From NCBI GenBank assembly GCA_021797225.1, contig JAKAAE010000057.1:1-9173 (forward strand): a DNA stretch of 9,173 nt, in the 5' to 3' direction. Positions 1 through 5,426 of the stretch are shown here, one piece after another. The notes under the pieces were generated by a model, which had not been told where the DNA came from, made no database searches, and saw nothing but the letters and a program-made list of their open reading frames with translations. The stretch comes from Thermoplasmata archaeon (GTDB taxonomy: Archaea > Thermoplasmatota > Thermoplasmata > Thermoplasmatales > Thermoplasmataceae). The position numbers and the translations under genes are program-made. Each line of letters starts with the position of its first letter. The stretch's first letter is position 1.

Positions 1-18
1 AGAAATAGCAAACGACCT

Positions 19-36
19 GCAGGATAGATATCCTGC
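19..36. repeat. Short perfect inverted repeat just upstream of tRNA-Ser
   Basis: GCAGGATA (19-26) and TATCCTGC (29-36) are perfect reverse complements separated by two bases. As RNA this would fold as a hairpin of at least 6 bp with a 6-nt loop, ending 7 nt before the tRNA. It could be the end of an upstream transcript, a processing signal or a protein site; the sequence does not decide. No convincing TATA box sits at the expected distance upstream of the tRNA, so the tRNA may be cut from a longer transcript that enters from the left edge. Confidence 0.5.
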
Positions 37-43
37 ATAAAAT

Positions 44-126
44 GCGGGGATGGCCCAGTGGTACGGCGGCAGCCTGCTAAGCTGTTTCTCGAAATGAGAG
101 CATGGGTTCAAATCCCATTCCCCGCG
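44..126 (+). tRNA. tRNA-Ser (anticodon GCT)
   Basis: This is a complete class II tRNA that decodes AGC/AGU serine codons. The acceptor stem GCGGGGA (44-50) pairs fully with TCCCCGC (119-125), followed by discriminator G126, as expected for serine. The D stem is GCC (53-55)/GGC (65-67). The anticodon stem GCAGC (69-73)/GCTGT (81-85) encloses the loop CTGCTAA with anticodon GCT at 76-78. A long variable arm spans about 86-101 (CTC/GAG pairing), diagnostic of Ser/Leu-type tRNAs. The T stem ATGGG/CCCAT (102-106/114-118) encloses TTCAAAT. CCA is not encoded (CAT follows the discriminator), so it must be added by a nucleotidyltransferase. No intron is seen. Confidence 0.96.
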
Positions 127-148
127 CATATTCTTTTAAGTAATAGGA

Positions 149-164
149 TCAAAACAATTTTTGA
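149..164. terminator. Small hairpin between convergent tRNA and prenyltransferase
   Basis: TCAAAA (149-154) and TTTTGA (159-164) form a perfect 6-bp inverted repeat with a 4-base loop, in the 50-bp gap between the converging tRNA-Ser and prenyltransferase genes. It may help end transcription from both sides. T-rich bases follow on each strand. It is a weak structure, so the call is inference from position. Confidence 0.3.
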
Positions 165-176
165 GACTTTATATGT

Positions 177-989
177 TTAGAATCCACCCAGCAGAAAGCA
201 TGCCATACCCCAGATCATTGCTATCTTTGATACTTTCTGGCCCTTTGATATATTTGTATAAATATAAATGATAGTAAGTGCAAACAGAAAATCGTCTATA
301 AAAACCGCATAAAGATAGTACACTGACAATATGTGAAAATAATAGGGAAGGAAGGAAATAAGAATAGTGATAATCACAAATATAGATGAGATTATTTTGG
401 CATTCTGAATTCCTATTCTCTTTGGAAGTGTATTCCTATCTACATCACCTCTAACATCCTCGATATCCTTCATAATTTCCCTTGACATATTGGAGAAGAA
501 AGCCAGTAAAAATAACAGTACCATCTTTGACAGTGTATTGGTAATAAAACCACCATAGAGAAATATCATCCCAATCAGAAGGCTTATTGTTACGTTTCCT
601 GGTAGTCCCATTTTTTTAGTTTTAAATTCGTAACCAACAAGGAGTAATTCAGCTAATACCACCACAGAACTTATAAGCAAAGATACAAATAGGGATACTA
701 GAAAACCTCCAATAAAAAAAGAAAGAGCCATATAATAAGCCAACTGTTTTGATATTGTACCAGAAGGCAATGGTCTCTCTGGATGGTTGTATTTATCTGT
801 TTCCAGATCACTTATATCGTTGATAATATTCCCACCAGCAGTGACAAGAAATACACTTATAGCACCGAGGGAAATAGGAATTAAAAAATTTAAAATGTGT
901 ATATTTACAGCTATAAAACCTACTATGTATATTGAAAAGAAACCCATGAAGCCATTTACTGGCCTTGTGATCTTTAACCATTTATTCAT
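177..989 (-). CDS. UbiA-family prenyltransferase, probable digeranylgeranylglyceryl phosphate synthase
   Basis: This is a 270-aa polytopic membrane enzyme of the UbiA superfamily. In archaea the usual member of this size is (S)-2,3-di-O-geranylgeranylglyceryl phosphate synthase, which adds the second geranylgeranyl ether chain in membrane lipid synthesis; that specificity is inferred. Both Asp-rich prenyl-diphosphate/Mg sites are visible: N57-D58-x2-D61-x3-D65 followed by the typical N-HPERPLPSG stretch (68-77), and K174-D175-x2-D178-x3-D182 followed by TLPKRIG (187-193). Hydrophobic helices alternate along the whole chain, with the N-terminal LKITRPVNG typical of the family. The ATG at 989 fits a leaderless start, because an AT-rich TATA-like element is centred about 25 nt upstream. 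It is divergent from the small membrane protein at 1126 and converges on tRNA-Ser. A different acceptor (quinone or heme synthesis) cannot be excluded, but the short archaeal form argues for lipid synthesis. Confidence 0.88.
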   Translation of the reverse strand: MNKWLKITRPVNGFMGFFSIYIVGFIAVNIHILNFLIPISLGAISVFLVTAGGNIINDISDLETDKYNHPERPLPSGTISKQLAYYMALSFFIGGFLVSLFVSLLISSVVVLAELLLVGYEFKTKKMGLPGNVTISLLIGMIFLYGGFITNTLSKMVLLFLLAFFSNMSREIMKDIEDVRGDVDRNTLPKRIGIQNAKIISSIFVIITILISFLPYYFHILSVYYLYAVFIDDFLFALTIIYIYTNISKGQKVSKIAMIWGMACFLLGGF

Positions 990-1008
990 TTACAACCCTA
1001 TATTTGCA

Positions 1009-1020
1009 TTAATAAAATAT
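1009..1020 (-). promoter_or_regulatory. TATA-like element for the UbiA prenyltransferase
   Basis: On the minus strand this reads ATATTTTATTAA, centred about 25 nt from the start codon at 989. This is the archaeal TATA distance expected for a leaderless transcript. The surrounding DNA is very AT-rich, so exact placement is uncertain. Confidence 0.45.
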
Positions 1021-1096
1021 TTTACTTAAGATGAAAATAATAAAAATCTAAATTTTCATTTATGCCAAAAATAAATACAATAAAAACATGCAAACA

Positions 1097-1104
1097 TTTA
1101 TAAA
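1097..1104 (+). promoter_or_regulatory. TATA box for the 101-aa membrane protein
   Basis: TTTATAAA is centred about 25 nt upstream of the ATG at 1126, so transcription should begin at or next to the start codon (leaderless mRNA). This is one of the clearest TATA boxes in the window. Confidence 0.7.
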
Positions 1105-1125
1105 TAAAATTTTGTTTACACTATT

Positions 1126-1431
1126 ATGGATATTTCAGGTTACGTATTATTGATAATAGCTTTCATTGATGGTTTGCTGTTTGGATTGGCGATTAAGAAG
1201 GGTATAGTATCTGCCATATTATTAATAATAGCGTTTGTACTGGCGGGTTATGCAGGGCTGGCTTTCATACCTAAGATTTCGTTGAGTGAAATTTCTTCGT
1301 ACGCAACAAAATTTATTTTTGATAATATCAGTAAGGCGCCAGGCCTGATTGGTCTCGGTCATATAGGTGCCATCACAATTGTAACAGTCTTATTCCTTGT
1401 GGGATTAGGCCTGGGCATATGGAAAGGATAA
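1126..1431 (+). CDS. Small three-helix membrane protein, function unknown
   Basis: This 101-aa protein is almost entirely hydrophobic. Predicted membrane segments lie at about 5-23, 27-49 and 77-98, joined by a tight KKG turn (24-26) and a longer loop (50-76) with charged and Ser-rich residues. The first two helices (IDGLLFGLAIKKG, then a run of small and aliphatic residues) loosely recall the N-terminus of CvpA-type membrane proteins, but the match is by eye and too weak to name it. There is no cleavable signal peptide. A TATA box at 1097-1104 supports a leaderless start at this ATG. The gene is divergent from the prenyltransferase and converges on the esterase, so it is probably monocistronic. 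It is real as a gene given its promoter, composition and length; its role is unknown. Confidence 0.8.
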   Translation: MDISGYVLLIIAFIDGLLFGLAIKKGIVSAILLIIAFVLAGYAGLAFIPKISLSEISSYATKFIFDNISKAPGLIGLGHIGAITIVTVLFLVGLGLGIWKG

Positions 1432-1478
1432 ATTATTAATATGGTATTATTTAGATATTTTCTATTTATTTAGTAGAA

Positions 1479-1490
1479 TTTTTTTCTTTT
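1479..1490 (+). terminator. T-rich terminator after the small membrane protein
   Basis: A run of seven T, one C and four T lies about 50 bp after the stop codon of the 101-aa gene, at the very end of the converging esterase gene. Archaeal RNA polymerase terminates at such T runs without needing a hairpin. Confidence 0.45.
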
Positions 1491-2430
1491 ATCGATATTC
1501 TTCCAGTATTTCCGGGAATGAATCTATATAAAAATAATTGGTGTTAAAATGCCCGGCAGAGTATTCCTTAAACGTATGCATTACACCGCCTTTTTCAAGC
1601 GCGTTATGAATTATCCCCATCCCTATGTTTATCCTGAACTCATCACGATTTCCAGTCTGCAAGATTATTTTTTTTCCCTTTAACTGATCGATTTCATTTA
1701 CAAGTCGATTAACAGGATCGAATTTCATCCATCTATCCCATACATCAGAGATTAGCTCTCCAGTTTCCATGGAAAATGGAAGGTCTATTTCTGTACCCCT
1801 AGGTGAATAAGACGCAGCCATGGCTATAACGTTATATGCCGTCAACTGGTTCTGTGTATGTGTAAAGCTTTTTCTATATTCTTCAATAAACTTCTTCAAG
1901 CCCGATTCCCTGATCTCCATAAAGGCTACTGCAAAATCAGGCATATAACAGTAAGAAAAATAAGAATCACCAGAAACATCTATAAATCCACTGTAAATTT
2001 CCGGATGATGCATTACGAGGGAAATTGAACCGAATCCGCCGGAGGATTTTCCAAAAAGATATGTGTCTCTCCTGCCGTATTTCGTTTTTATATATTTTGT
2101 CAGGTCCTTAGTAATATAGGTCTTATAATTTCCTATAGCAGTAGAATCTACAAATTGATTGCCACCAAACTTTGTCATAGTATCCGGTAAGACAATTATA
2201 AAACTAAATTTATCCTGAAGCCTAATAATTAAGTCTATAAAATCGAAGCTGGTATAATTTTTGTTCAAAAAGCTGTTGCCTGAACCGAAAAATCCAGGAA
2301 GTCCGATAAGAACAGGGGTTTTATTATTAACCTTATTTTCTATCGTTATTATTTTTCTTATAGCCGGGTCGCCCAGTGGATTGTTTTCCAAAGAGGGTAC
2401 TAGTATTTCCTCCTGTTCAATTTTATACAT
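1489..2430 (-). CDS. Alpha/beta hydrolase, putative esterase (esterase D / PF00756 type)
   Basis: This 313-aa soluble hydrolase has no signal peptide or membrane segment. The nucleophile elbow is G127-K-S129-S-G131 in YLFGKSSGGFG, so Ser129 is the likely catalytic serine. Asp263 (TGNRDEF) and His294 (YSAGHFN) lie in the usual order and spacing to complete the triad. The segment LPGFFGSG (44-51) follows the first core strand and probably forms the oxyanion hole. The pattern GFGSISLVMHHPEIYSGFIDVSG after the serine is typical of the esterase-D, antigen-85 and S-formylglutathione-hydrolase group, so an ester or thioester substrate is likely but not known. The start is supported by a TATA box at 2449-2457, 23 nt upstream. 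A peptidase-like or acyl-transfer activity is an alternative that sequence alone cannot exclude. Confidence 0.85.
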   Translation of the reverse strand: MYKIEQEEILVPSLENNPLGDPAIRKIITIENKVNNKTPVLIGLPGFFGSGNSFLNKNYTSFDFIDLIIRLQDKFSFIIVLPDTMTKFGGNQFVDSTAIGNYKTYITKDLTKYIKTKYGRRDTYLFGKSSGGFGSISLVMHHPEIYSGFIDVSGDSYFSYCYMPDFAVAFMEIRESGLKKFIEEYRKSFTHTQNQLTAYNVIAMAASYSPRGTEIDLPFSMETGELISDVWDRWMKFDPVNRLVNEIDQLKGKKIILQTGNRDEFRINIGMGIIHNALEKGGVMHTFKEYSAGHFNTNYFYIDSFPEILEEYR

Positions 2431-2448
2431 ACTAGTAAATGTTATTTC

Positions 2449-2457
2449 AATATAAAG
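2449..2457 (-). promoter_or_regulatory. TATA box for the esterase
   Basis: The minus strand reads CTTTATATT, centred about 23 nt upstream of the ATG at 2430, consistent with a leaderless transcript. A palindrome TACTAGTA (2430-2437) touches the start codon; whether it is an operator is unknown. Confidence 0.6.
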
Positions 2458-2508
2458 ATTTCACCACCTTTGGAAGTCTATAAAAATTACAGGAATAATA
2501 TAACAAAG

Positions 2509-2516
2509 TTTATTAA
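2509..2516 (+). promoter_or_regulatory. TATA-like element for the acidic micropeptide gene
   Basis: TTTATTAA, centred near 2512, predicts a transcription start around 2537. That would give a leader of about 15 nt, just long enough to carry the Shine-Dalgarno at 2539-2546. A second candidate, TATAAAAA near 2480, would give a leader of roughly 45 nt. Confidence 0.45.
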
Positions 2517-2538
2517 TGACAATATTTATTACTGAGTA

Positions 2539-2546
2539 AGGAGGTG
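2539..2546 (+). promoter_or_regulatory. Perfect Shine-Dalgarno of the micropeptide gene
   Basis: AGGAGGTG is complementary to the conserved CACCTCCT end of archaeal 16S rRNA and ends 5 nt before the ATG at 2552. It is the only strong Shine-Dalgarno I can find in front of any gene in this window; the others look leaderless. An in-frame TAA at 2537-2539 shows that no longer protein is possible, so the motif fixes the start. Confidence 0.8.
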
Positions 2547-2551
2547 CATCA

Positions 2552-2623
2552 ATGGTCAATTTCACAATTCATTATGATGATGACGATGATGATGATGAAG
2601 AAGACGACGATGATGATGAATGA
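2552..2623 (+). CDS. 23-aa extremely acidic micropeptide (poly-Asp/Glu)
   Basis: The frame encodes MVNFTIHY followed by an unbroken tail of seven Asp, two Glu, five Asp and a final Glu, then TGA. Fifteen of 23 residues are acidic and none is Lys or Arg. The tail is encoded by a mix of GAT, GAC, GAA and is not a pure GAT repeat, which suggests selection for the protein and not mere slippage. Translation is supported by the perfect Shine-Dalgarno 5 nt upstream, a TATA-like element at 2509-2516, and an in-frame stop just before the motif. I recognise no family. Possible roles are metal-ion (Fe, Mn, Ca) binding, a nucleic-acid mimic acting on a basic partner, or a leader peptide controlling downstream transcription; all are inference. 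It is divergent from the esterase, and the next gene on this strand begins about 510 bp away. Confidence 0.72.
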   Translation: MVNFTIHYDDDDDDDEEDDDDDE

Positions 2624-2671
2624 TTTGTCTATATCGTTCCAGTGAATAAACTCATAATTTTCATATTATTG

Positions 2672-2696
2672 GATATTCGGTCAATTACCGGATATT
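2672..2696 (+). terminator. Imperfect stem-loop downstream of the micropeptide gene
   Basis: GATATTCGG (2672-2680) pairs with CCGGATATT (2688-2696) around a 7-nt loop, allowing two G-U pairs. It begins about 48 nt after the micropeptide stop codon. It could protect or end that transcript, although no T tract follows at once. Confidence 0.3.
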
Positions 2697-2840
2697 AAAG
2701 CATCGGAACCTGTAGCCTTGTAAATCAGATGGTTATAGGGAATACTTTTCATTATGGACATATTGGCTTTTTGCCCGCTTTTCAACGAAATACCATATTC
2801 TGCTTCATTTGAATGCACACAATTTAAGAATCTAAAACTG

Positions 2841-2864
2841 TTTTTTTTGTTGCTCTGTTTTTTT
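2841..2864 (+). terminator. Double T tract
   Basis: Eight T (2841-2848) and seven T (2858-2864) occur close together on the + strand. Such tracts stop archaeal RNA polymerase, so this is a likely end for a transcript of the micropeptide gene, implying a 3' untranslated region of about 220 nt. Confidence 0.4.
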
Positions 2865-2875
2865 CTATTTATGAT

Positions 2876-2901
2876 ATATATGGTATTCCGGAATCATATA
2901 T
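2876..2901. repeat. 26-bp imperfect palindrome
   Basis: The core ATTCCGGAAT (2885-2894) is a perfect palindrome. It is flanked by ATATATG (2876-2882) and CATATAT (2895-2901), which are reverse complements, with only GT (2883-2884) unpaired. It may be a binding site for a dimeric protein or a hairpin right after the T tracts. No adjacent gene explains it. Confidence 0.5.
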
Positions 2902-3134
2902 CCAGATTCTATTTTCAACAGAGGATAACATTTTCCCATTCTTTATAATTCATAAGGTTTTAAAATTGACAGACAGGAATTGTATATATACCATGATAAC
3001 CATCGTGAGCTACATTTATACAGTAAATCTTTCATTTACGGTTAGATCAAGGCATTTATCCCAGAGCAATACTTTTGGCTATTAAATGATCTGCATAAAA
3101 TTAAATTAACATAATAATATTAATAAATATACTG

Positions 3135-3272
3135 ATGGGCGATATCCTTTTAAAAAAAATTCTGGAAGTATTAAAAATTCCTGAAGCTTTTGCAAACGGG
3201 CTCGGGGGTATCGGGTTAGATCCAGGAAGTTTAAGCATTAAAGAAATGGTGACCTCTAAAGGGGTTTGTTAA
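3135..3272 (+). CDS. Possible 45-aa small protein ending in Cys
   Basis: The frame starts MGDILLKKILEVLKIPEAFA, an amphipathic helix with regularly spaced Leu/Ile, continues NGLGGIGLDPG, a Gly-rich turn, then SLSIKEMV and ends TSKGVC followed by TAA. The only Cys is the last residue. Its base composition is richer in G than the surrounding intergenic DNA, and the sequence reads like protein. AT-rich, TATA-like DNA lies about 20-30 nt upstream, and an in-frame TAA at 3102-3104 limits the start. I do not recognise it. It sits 67 bp before the flavoprotein start, and its stop lies inside a strong inverted repeat. The proximity to a CoA-disulfide-reductase-like gene makes the terminal Cys suggestive, but no function can be assigned. 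It could also be a remnant of a larger gene. Confidence 0.5.
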   Translation: MGDILLKKILEVLKIPEAFANGLGGIGLDPGSLSIKEMVTSKGVC

Positions 3273-3289
3273 CATGGTTAACAGAAACC
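3263..3289. repeat. Strong inverted repeat between the 45-aa ORF and the flavoprotein gene
   Basis: GGTTTGTTAAC (3263-3273) and GTTAAC-AG-AAACC (3277-3289) form 11 base pairs with a 2-nt bulge and a 3-nt loop (ATG, 3274-3276). The repeat covers the stop codon of the 45-aa ORF and ends about 23 bp before the flavoprotein TATA box. It could be a terminator for the small gene or an operator for the flavoprotein gene. It also argues that the ATG at 3274 is not a start codon. Confidence 0.6.
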
Positions 3290-3311
3290 ATAACCTGTTT
3301 ATCCTAATAAA

Positions 3312-3321
3312 CTTAAATAAA
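3312..3321 (+). promoter_or_regulatory. TATA box for the CoA-disulfide-reductase-like gene
   Basis: CTTAAATAAA is centred about 23 nt before the ATG at 3340, which predicts a leaderless mRNA starting at that ATG. This favours 3340 over the in-frame ATG at 3274. Confidence 0.6.
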
Positions 3322-3339
3322 GAATCGGAATTTACCTCC

Positions 3340-4656
3340 ATGGATATAGTAATTGTTGGTGGTGGTGCAGCAGGTATGTCGGCAGCCTCCAAGGCCAGAC
3401 GTATGGACTCCAGCGCCAGGATAACGGTAATAGAAAAGACGGGATATGTATCTTATGCTGAATGCGGTATGCCCTATTATCTTGCAGGTTATTTCCAGGA
3501 TTTTAACGATTTACTACATTATCCTGTGAAGGAATTCACTGAACATAGGGGAATAAATGTAATTACAAATTCTACTGTAACCTCCATAAAGCCCGGGAAG
3601 AAATATATTGATACAGATAATAAGAGCTATAAGTATGATAAACTTGTACTTGCCACAGGTGCAATACCCAATATACCAGATGAATTCAGGGAATACGGCA
3701 CATCACTGAGAAATATGGAAAGTGCAATTTCCATGAACAGTGAACTATCCGGAATAAGCGATGTAACAGTTATAGGAGCAGGGGTTCTTGGTACAGAATT
3801 ATTTTCATTGCTGTCAAAAAAATACCATGTTAAATTGATATCAAAACATGAATATCTACTCCCACATCTAGATCCCGACATGGGAAACGTGCTGAACAGC
3901 CTTGTTAAGGAAAATAATAAAGATATTGAATATAACTCTGTTCCATTATCGATTTCGAAAATCCAGGGAAAATATAAAATTAACACAACCATTGGATCAT
4001 TTTACAGCGATTATGTAATCTTCGCTACAGGGATAAAACCATCAGTGGATCTGGCTGAAAAGGCGGGTATTGAATTAACCAATGACAGGCTAATAAAGAC
4101 AAATGAATATTTACAGACTTCCGACCCTGATATATATGCCGGTGGTGATAATGTGGCAACAAAGAACCATATTACCGGCTATTACGGTTATTATCCGCTT
4201 GCGCAGGTTGCTAACAAGATGGGTAGAACGATAGGAATTAATATTTACGGTAATAAAAGGAGATTCCCCGGTGCACTTGGAACCACAATAATCAATGTCT
4301 TCGGATATCAGGTCGGGTACACAGGAATCAATACAGCTACCGCCCGGAAACTGGGAATTAATTTTGACAGTGTCTTTATAAAAGCTAAAGATAAATCAGA
4401 TTACCTGCATGGATCAGATGTGTATATAAAAATAATTTTCGAAAAGGAATCGGGAAGGCTTCTCGGGTCCCAGATTATAGGAAAGGAAAATTCGGCTTGG
4501 AGGCTGAACGTTATGGCCACGATATTGTATAGTAATATGACCCTCTATGATACCCTATACAATGATATGGGCTATGAGCCCGAATACGGGCCGGTGTGGG
4601 ATCCTATTATCATAGCTGCAAGCCTTGGCCTAGACAAAATGGATGATCATGTATGA
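3340..4656 (+). CDS. CoA-disulfide reductase / NAD(P)H oxidase-type flavoprotein
   Basis: This 438-aa FAD-dependent pyridine-nucleotide-disulfide oxidoreductase has the single-cysteine active site of the CoADR/Nox/Npsr group. An N-terminal FAD-binding GGGAAG (7-12) is followed by the signature SYAECGMPYY with redox Cys42. Further landmarks are ATGAIP (105-110), the NAD(P)H Rossmann motif GAGVLG (146-151), ATGIKP (229-234), the second FAD motif DIYAGGD (264-270), and a C-terminal dimerisation domain ending YGPVWDP (416-422). After the NAD(P)H motif the chain reads LISKH with no acidic residue at the strand end, which suggests NADPH preference (inference). It probably reduces CoA disulfide, keeping CoA thiol reduced, or reduces oxygen or polysulfide. 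The start at 3340 is chosen over 3274 because the protein then begins MDIVIVGGG at the family's usual N-terminus, and because of the TATA spacing. It overlaps the convergent glycosyltransferase by 27 bp. Confidence 0.88.
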   Translation: MDIVIVGGGAAGMSAASKARRMDSSARITVIEKTGYVSYAECGMPYYLAGYFQDFNDLLHYPVKEFTEHRGINVITNSTVTSIKPGKKYIDTDNKSYKYDKLVLATGAIPNIPDEFREYGTSLRNMESAISMNSELSGISDVTVIGAGVLGTELFSLLSKKYHVKLISKHEYLLPHLDPDMGNVLNSLVKENNKDIEYNSVPLSISKIQGKYKINTTIGSFYSDYVIFATGIKPSVDLAEKAGIELTNDRLIKTNEYLQTSDPDIYAGGDNVATKNHITGYYGYYPLAQVANKMGRTIGINIYGNKRRFPGALGTTIINVFGYQVGYTGINTATARKLGINFDSVFIKAKDKSDYLHGSDVYIKIIFEKESGRLLGSQIIGKENSAWRLNVMATILYSNMTLYDTLYNDMGYEPEYGPVWDPIIIAASLGLDKMDDHV

Positions 4657-5385
4657 AAGGATAACCATTCCTATTAAAAACACGATAAAGCCAAGTAAAA
4701 ATCTGAACATTTTTTTATTATATATTACAAATAGAAAGAAATTCACAATTTCACGCATTTTCAATTTTGACTTTCCCTCAGTTCTCTTCACAAAAACTAC
4801 CGGATATTCTGTTATCTTAAATCCAGCTTGATTCAATCTATTCACTATATCTACCTGACCAACGTACCCATTCTCAATATCTATTTGCTTTCCTATGAAA
4901 TTACATGCCCGTCTGCTGTACACCCTAAACCCTGAAGTACAGTCATGTAAATGAATATCAAATGATATTCTGAAGAGTGTGTTGGCTATTTTACTTATTA
5001 TCTGTCTGATAAGCTCATCGTTGGTGATTCCACTCTCCATATATCTGGATCCTATAACGAGGTCCGATGAAGTGTTTATGGCTTTTTCTACCATTTTAGG
5101 AACATCTTCCGGTTTGTGGGAAAGATCCGCATCCATAACAACAACGTAATCGGAATCGGTAAGTCTCATGCCGTCTATCTCTGCACTAATTAAGCCCAAT
5201 CTTCCATGCCTTATAAGGAAATGTACTTCCGGATATTCTTTTTTTAGCATTTCGGTTCCATCTTCGGACATGTCGTCTATAACATATATTGAATTTACAT
5301 TTTCACTCTTCAATGCCTGTATAAGTCTTTTCAGGTTTTCTCTCTCATTGAGGGCAGGTACAACGACTGAAGCATTTAATGTCAT
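4630..5385 (-). CDS. GT2 glycosyltransferase, dolichol-phosphate mannose synthase-like
   Basis: This 251-aa family-2 glycosyltransferase transfers a sugar, probably mannose or glucose, from a nucleotide sugar to a polyprenyl (dolichol) phosphate at the inner membrane face, as donor for surface glycan or protein glycosylation. Motifs in order: VVVPALNERENL (7-18), DDMSEDGT (38-45), metal-binding DADLSHKPEDV (85-95), GSRY (112-115), DCTSGFR (148-154) and the acceptor-region VKRTEGKSKL (199-208). The last approximately 24 residues form one membrane helix, preceded by an amphipathic basic segment, as in membrane-anchored DPM1 homologues. I choose the ATG at 5385: a TATA element centred near 5407 places the transcript start there, and the protein then begins MTLNASVVVPALNE. 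The upstream in-frame GTG at 5392-5394 would add three residues. Its last codons lie antisense to the end of the flavoprotein gene. Sugar specificity is not visible. Confidence 0.87.
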   Translation of the reverse strand: MTLNASVVVPALNERENLKRLIQALKSENVNSIYVIDDMSEDGTEMLKKEYPEVHFLIRHGRLGLISAEIDGMRLTDSDYVVVMDADLSHKPEDVPKMVEKAINTSSDLVIGSRYMESGITNDELIRQIISKIANTLFRISFDIHLHDCTSGFRVYSRRACNFIGKQIDIENGYVGQVDIVNRLNQAGFKITEYPVVFVKRTEGKSKLKMREIVNFFLFVIYNKKMFRFLLGFIVFLIGMVILSYMIIHFV

Positions 5386-5402
5386 AAACTTCACTGTATA
5401 AT

Positions 5403-5412
5403 TTTATTTAAT
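5403..5412 (-). promoter_or_regulatory. TATA box for the glycosyltransferase
   Basis: The minus strand reads ATTAAATAAA, centred about 22-23 nt before the ATG at 5385. It would lie only about 13 nt from the alternative GTG start, which favours the ATG. Confidence 0.55.
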
Positions 5413-5426
5413 TTAAAATGTTTGAA

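Larger units (their letters stand above)
2624..3134. other. Sparse 510-bp intergenic stretch with hairpins and T tracts
   Basis: I find no convincing gene here. It holds an imperfect stem-loop at 2672-2696, two T tracts (2841-2848 and 2858-2864) that could end a transcript coming from the micropeptide gene, a 26-bp imperfect palindrome at 2876-2901, and a small inverted repeat GTAAAT/ATTTAC at 3023-3039. Two short + frames exist (64 aa at 2754-2948 and 30 aa at 2993-3085), without good promoters. A 70-codon open minus frame (2681-2893) looks protein-like at its end but has no start. The stretch could hide a small RNA or a decayed gene. Confidence 0.5.

Noticed and set aside
787..1029. 80-codon + frame over the start of the prenyltransferase
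   Set aside because: Antisense shadow of the UbiA gene, with low-complexity composition and no promoter.
1126..1431. Naming the 101-aa membrane protein as CvpA family
   Set aside because: Only the first two helices look similar by eye; length and third helix do not settle it, so it is left unnamed.
2430..2437. TACTAGTA palindrome at the esterase start, resembling half-sites of TrmB operators
   Set aside because: It lacks the three-base spacer of the known TACT-N3-AGTA motif and is too short to separate from chance.
2624..2698. Micropeptide frame continues 24 codons after its TGA (FVYIVPVNKLIIFILLD...)
   Set aside because: Stop-codon readthrough would give an acidic head plus a membrane helix, but no recoding signal is visible and TGA readthrough is not expected in this group; the length is within chance.
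2681..2893. 70-codon open frame on the minus strand, protein-like near its end (SLKSGQKANMSIMKSIPYN)
   Set aside because: It has no start codon before residue 45, no promoter, and runs through two poly-A tracts where indels are likely. It could be a decayed gene, but I recognise no family.
2754..2948. 64-codon + frame encoding a hydrophobic peptide
   Set aside because: Its Phe/Leu-rich core comes from two T tracts, no good TATA box or Shine-Dalgarno precedes the ATG, and it contains the large palindrome; more likely non-coding.
2993..3085. 30-codon + frame starting MITIVSYIYTV
   Set aside because: The TATATATA just upstream is too close to serve as its TATA box and nothing else supports translation.
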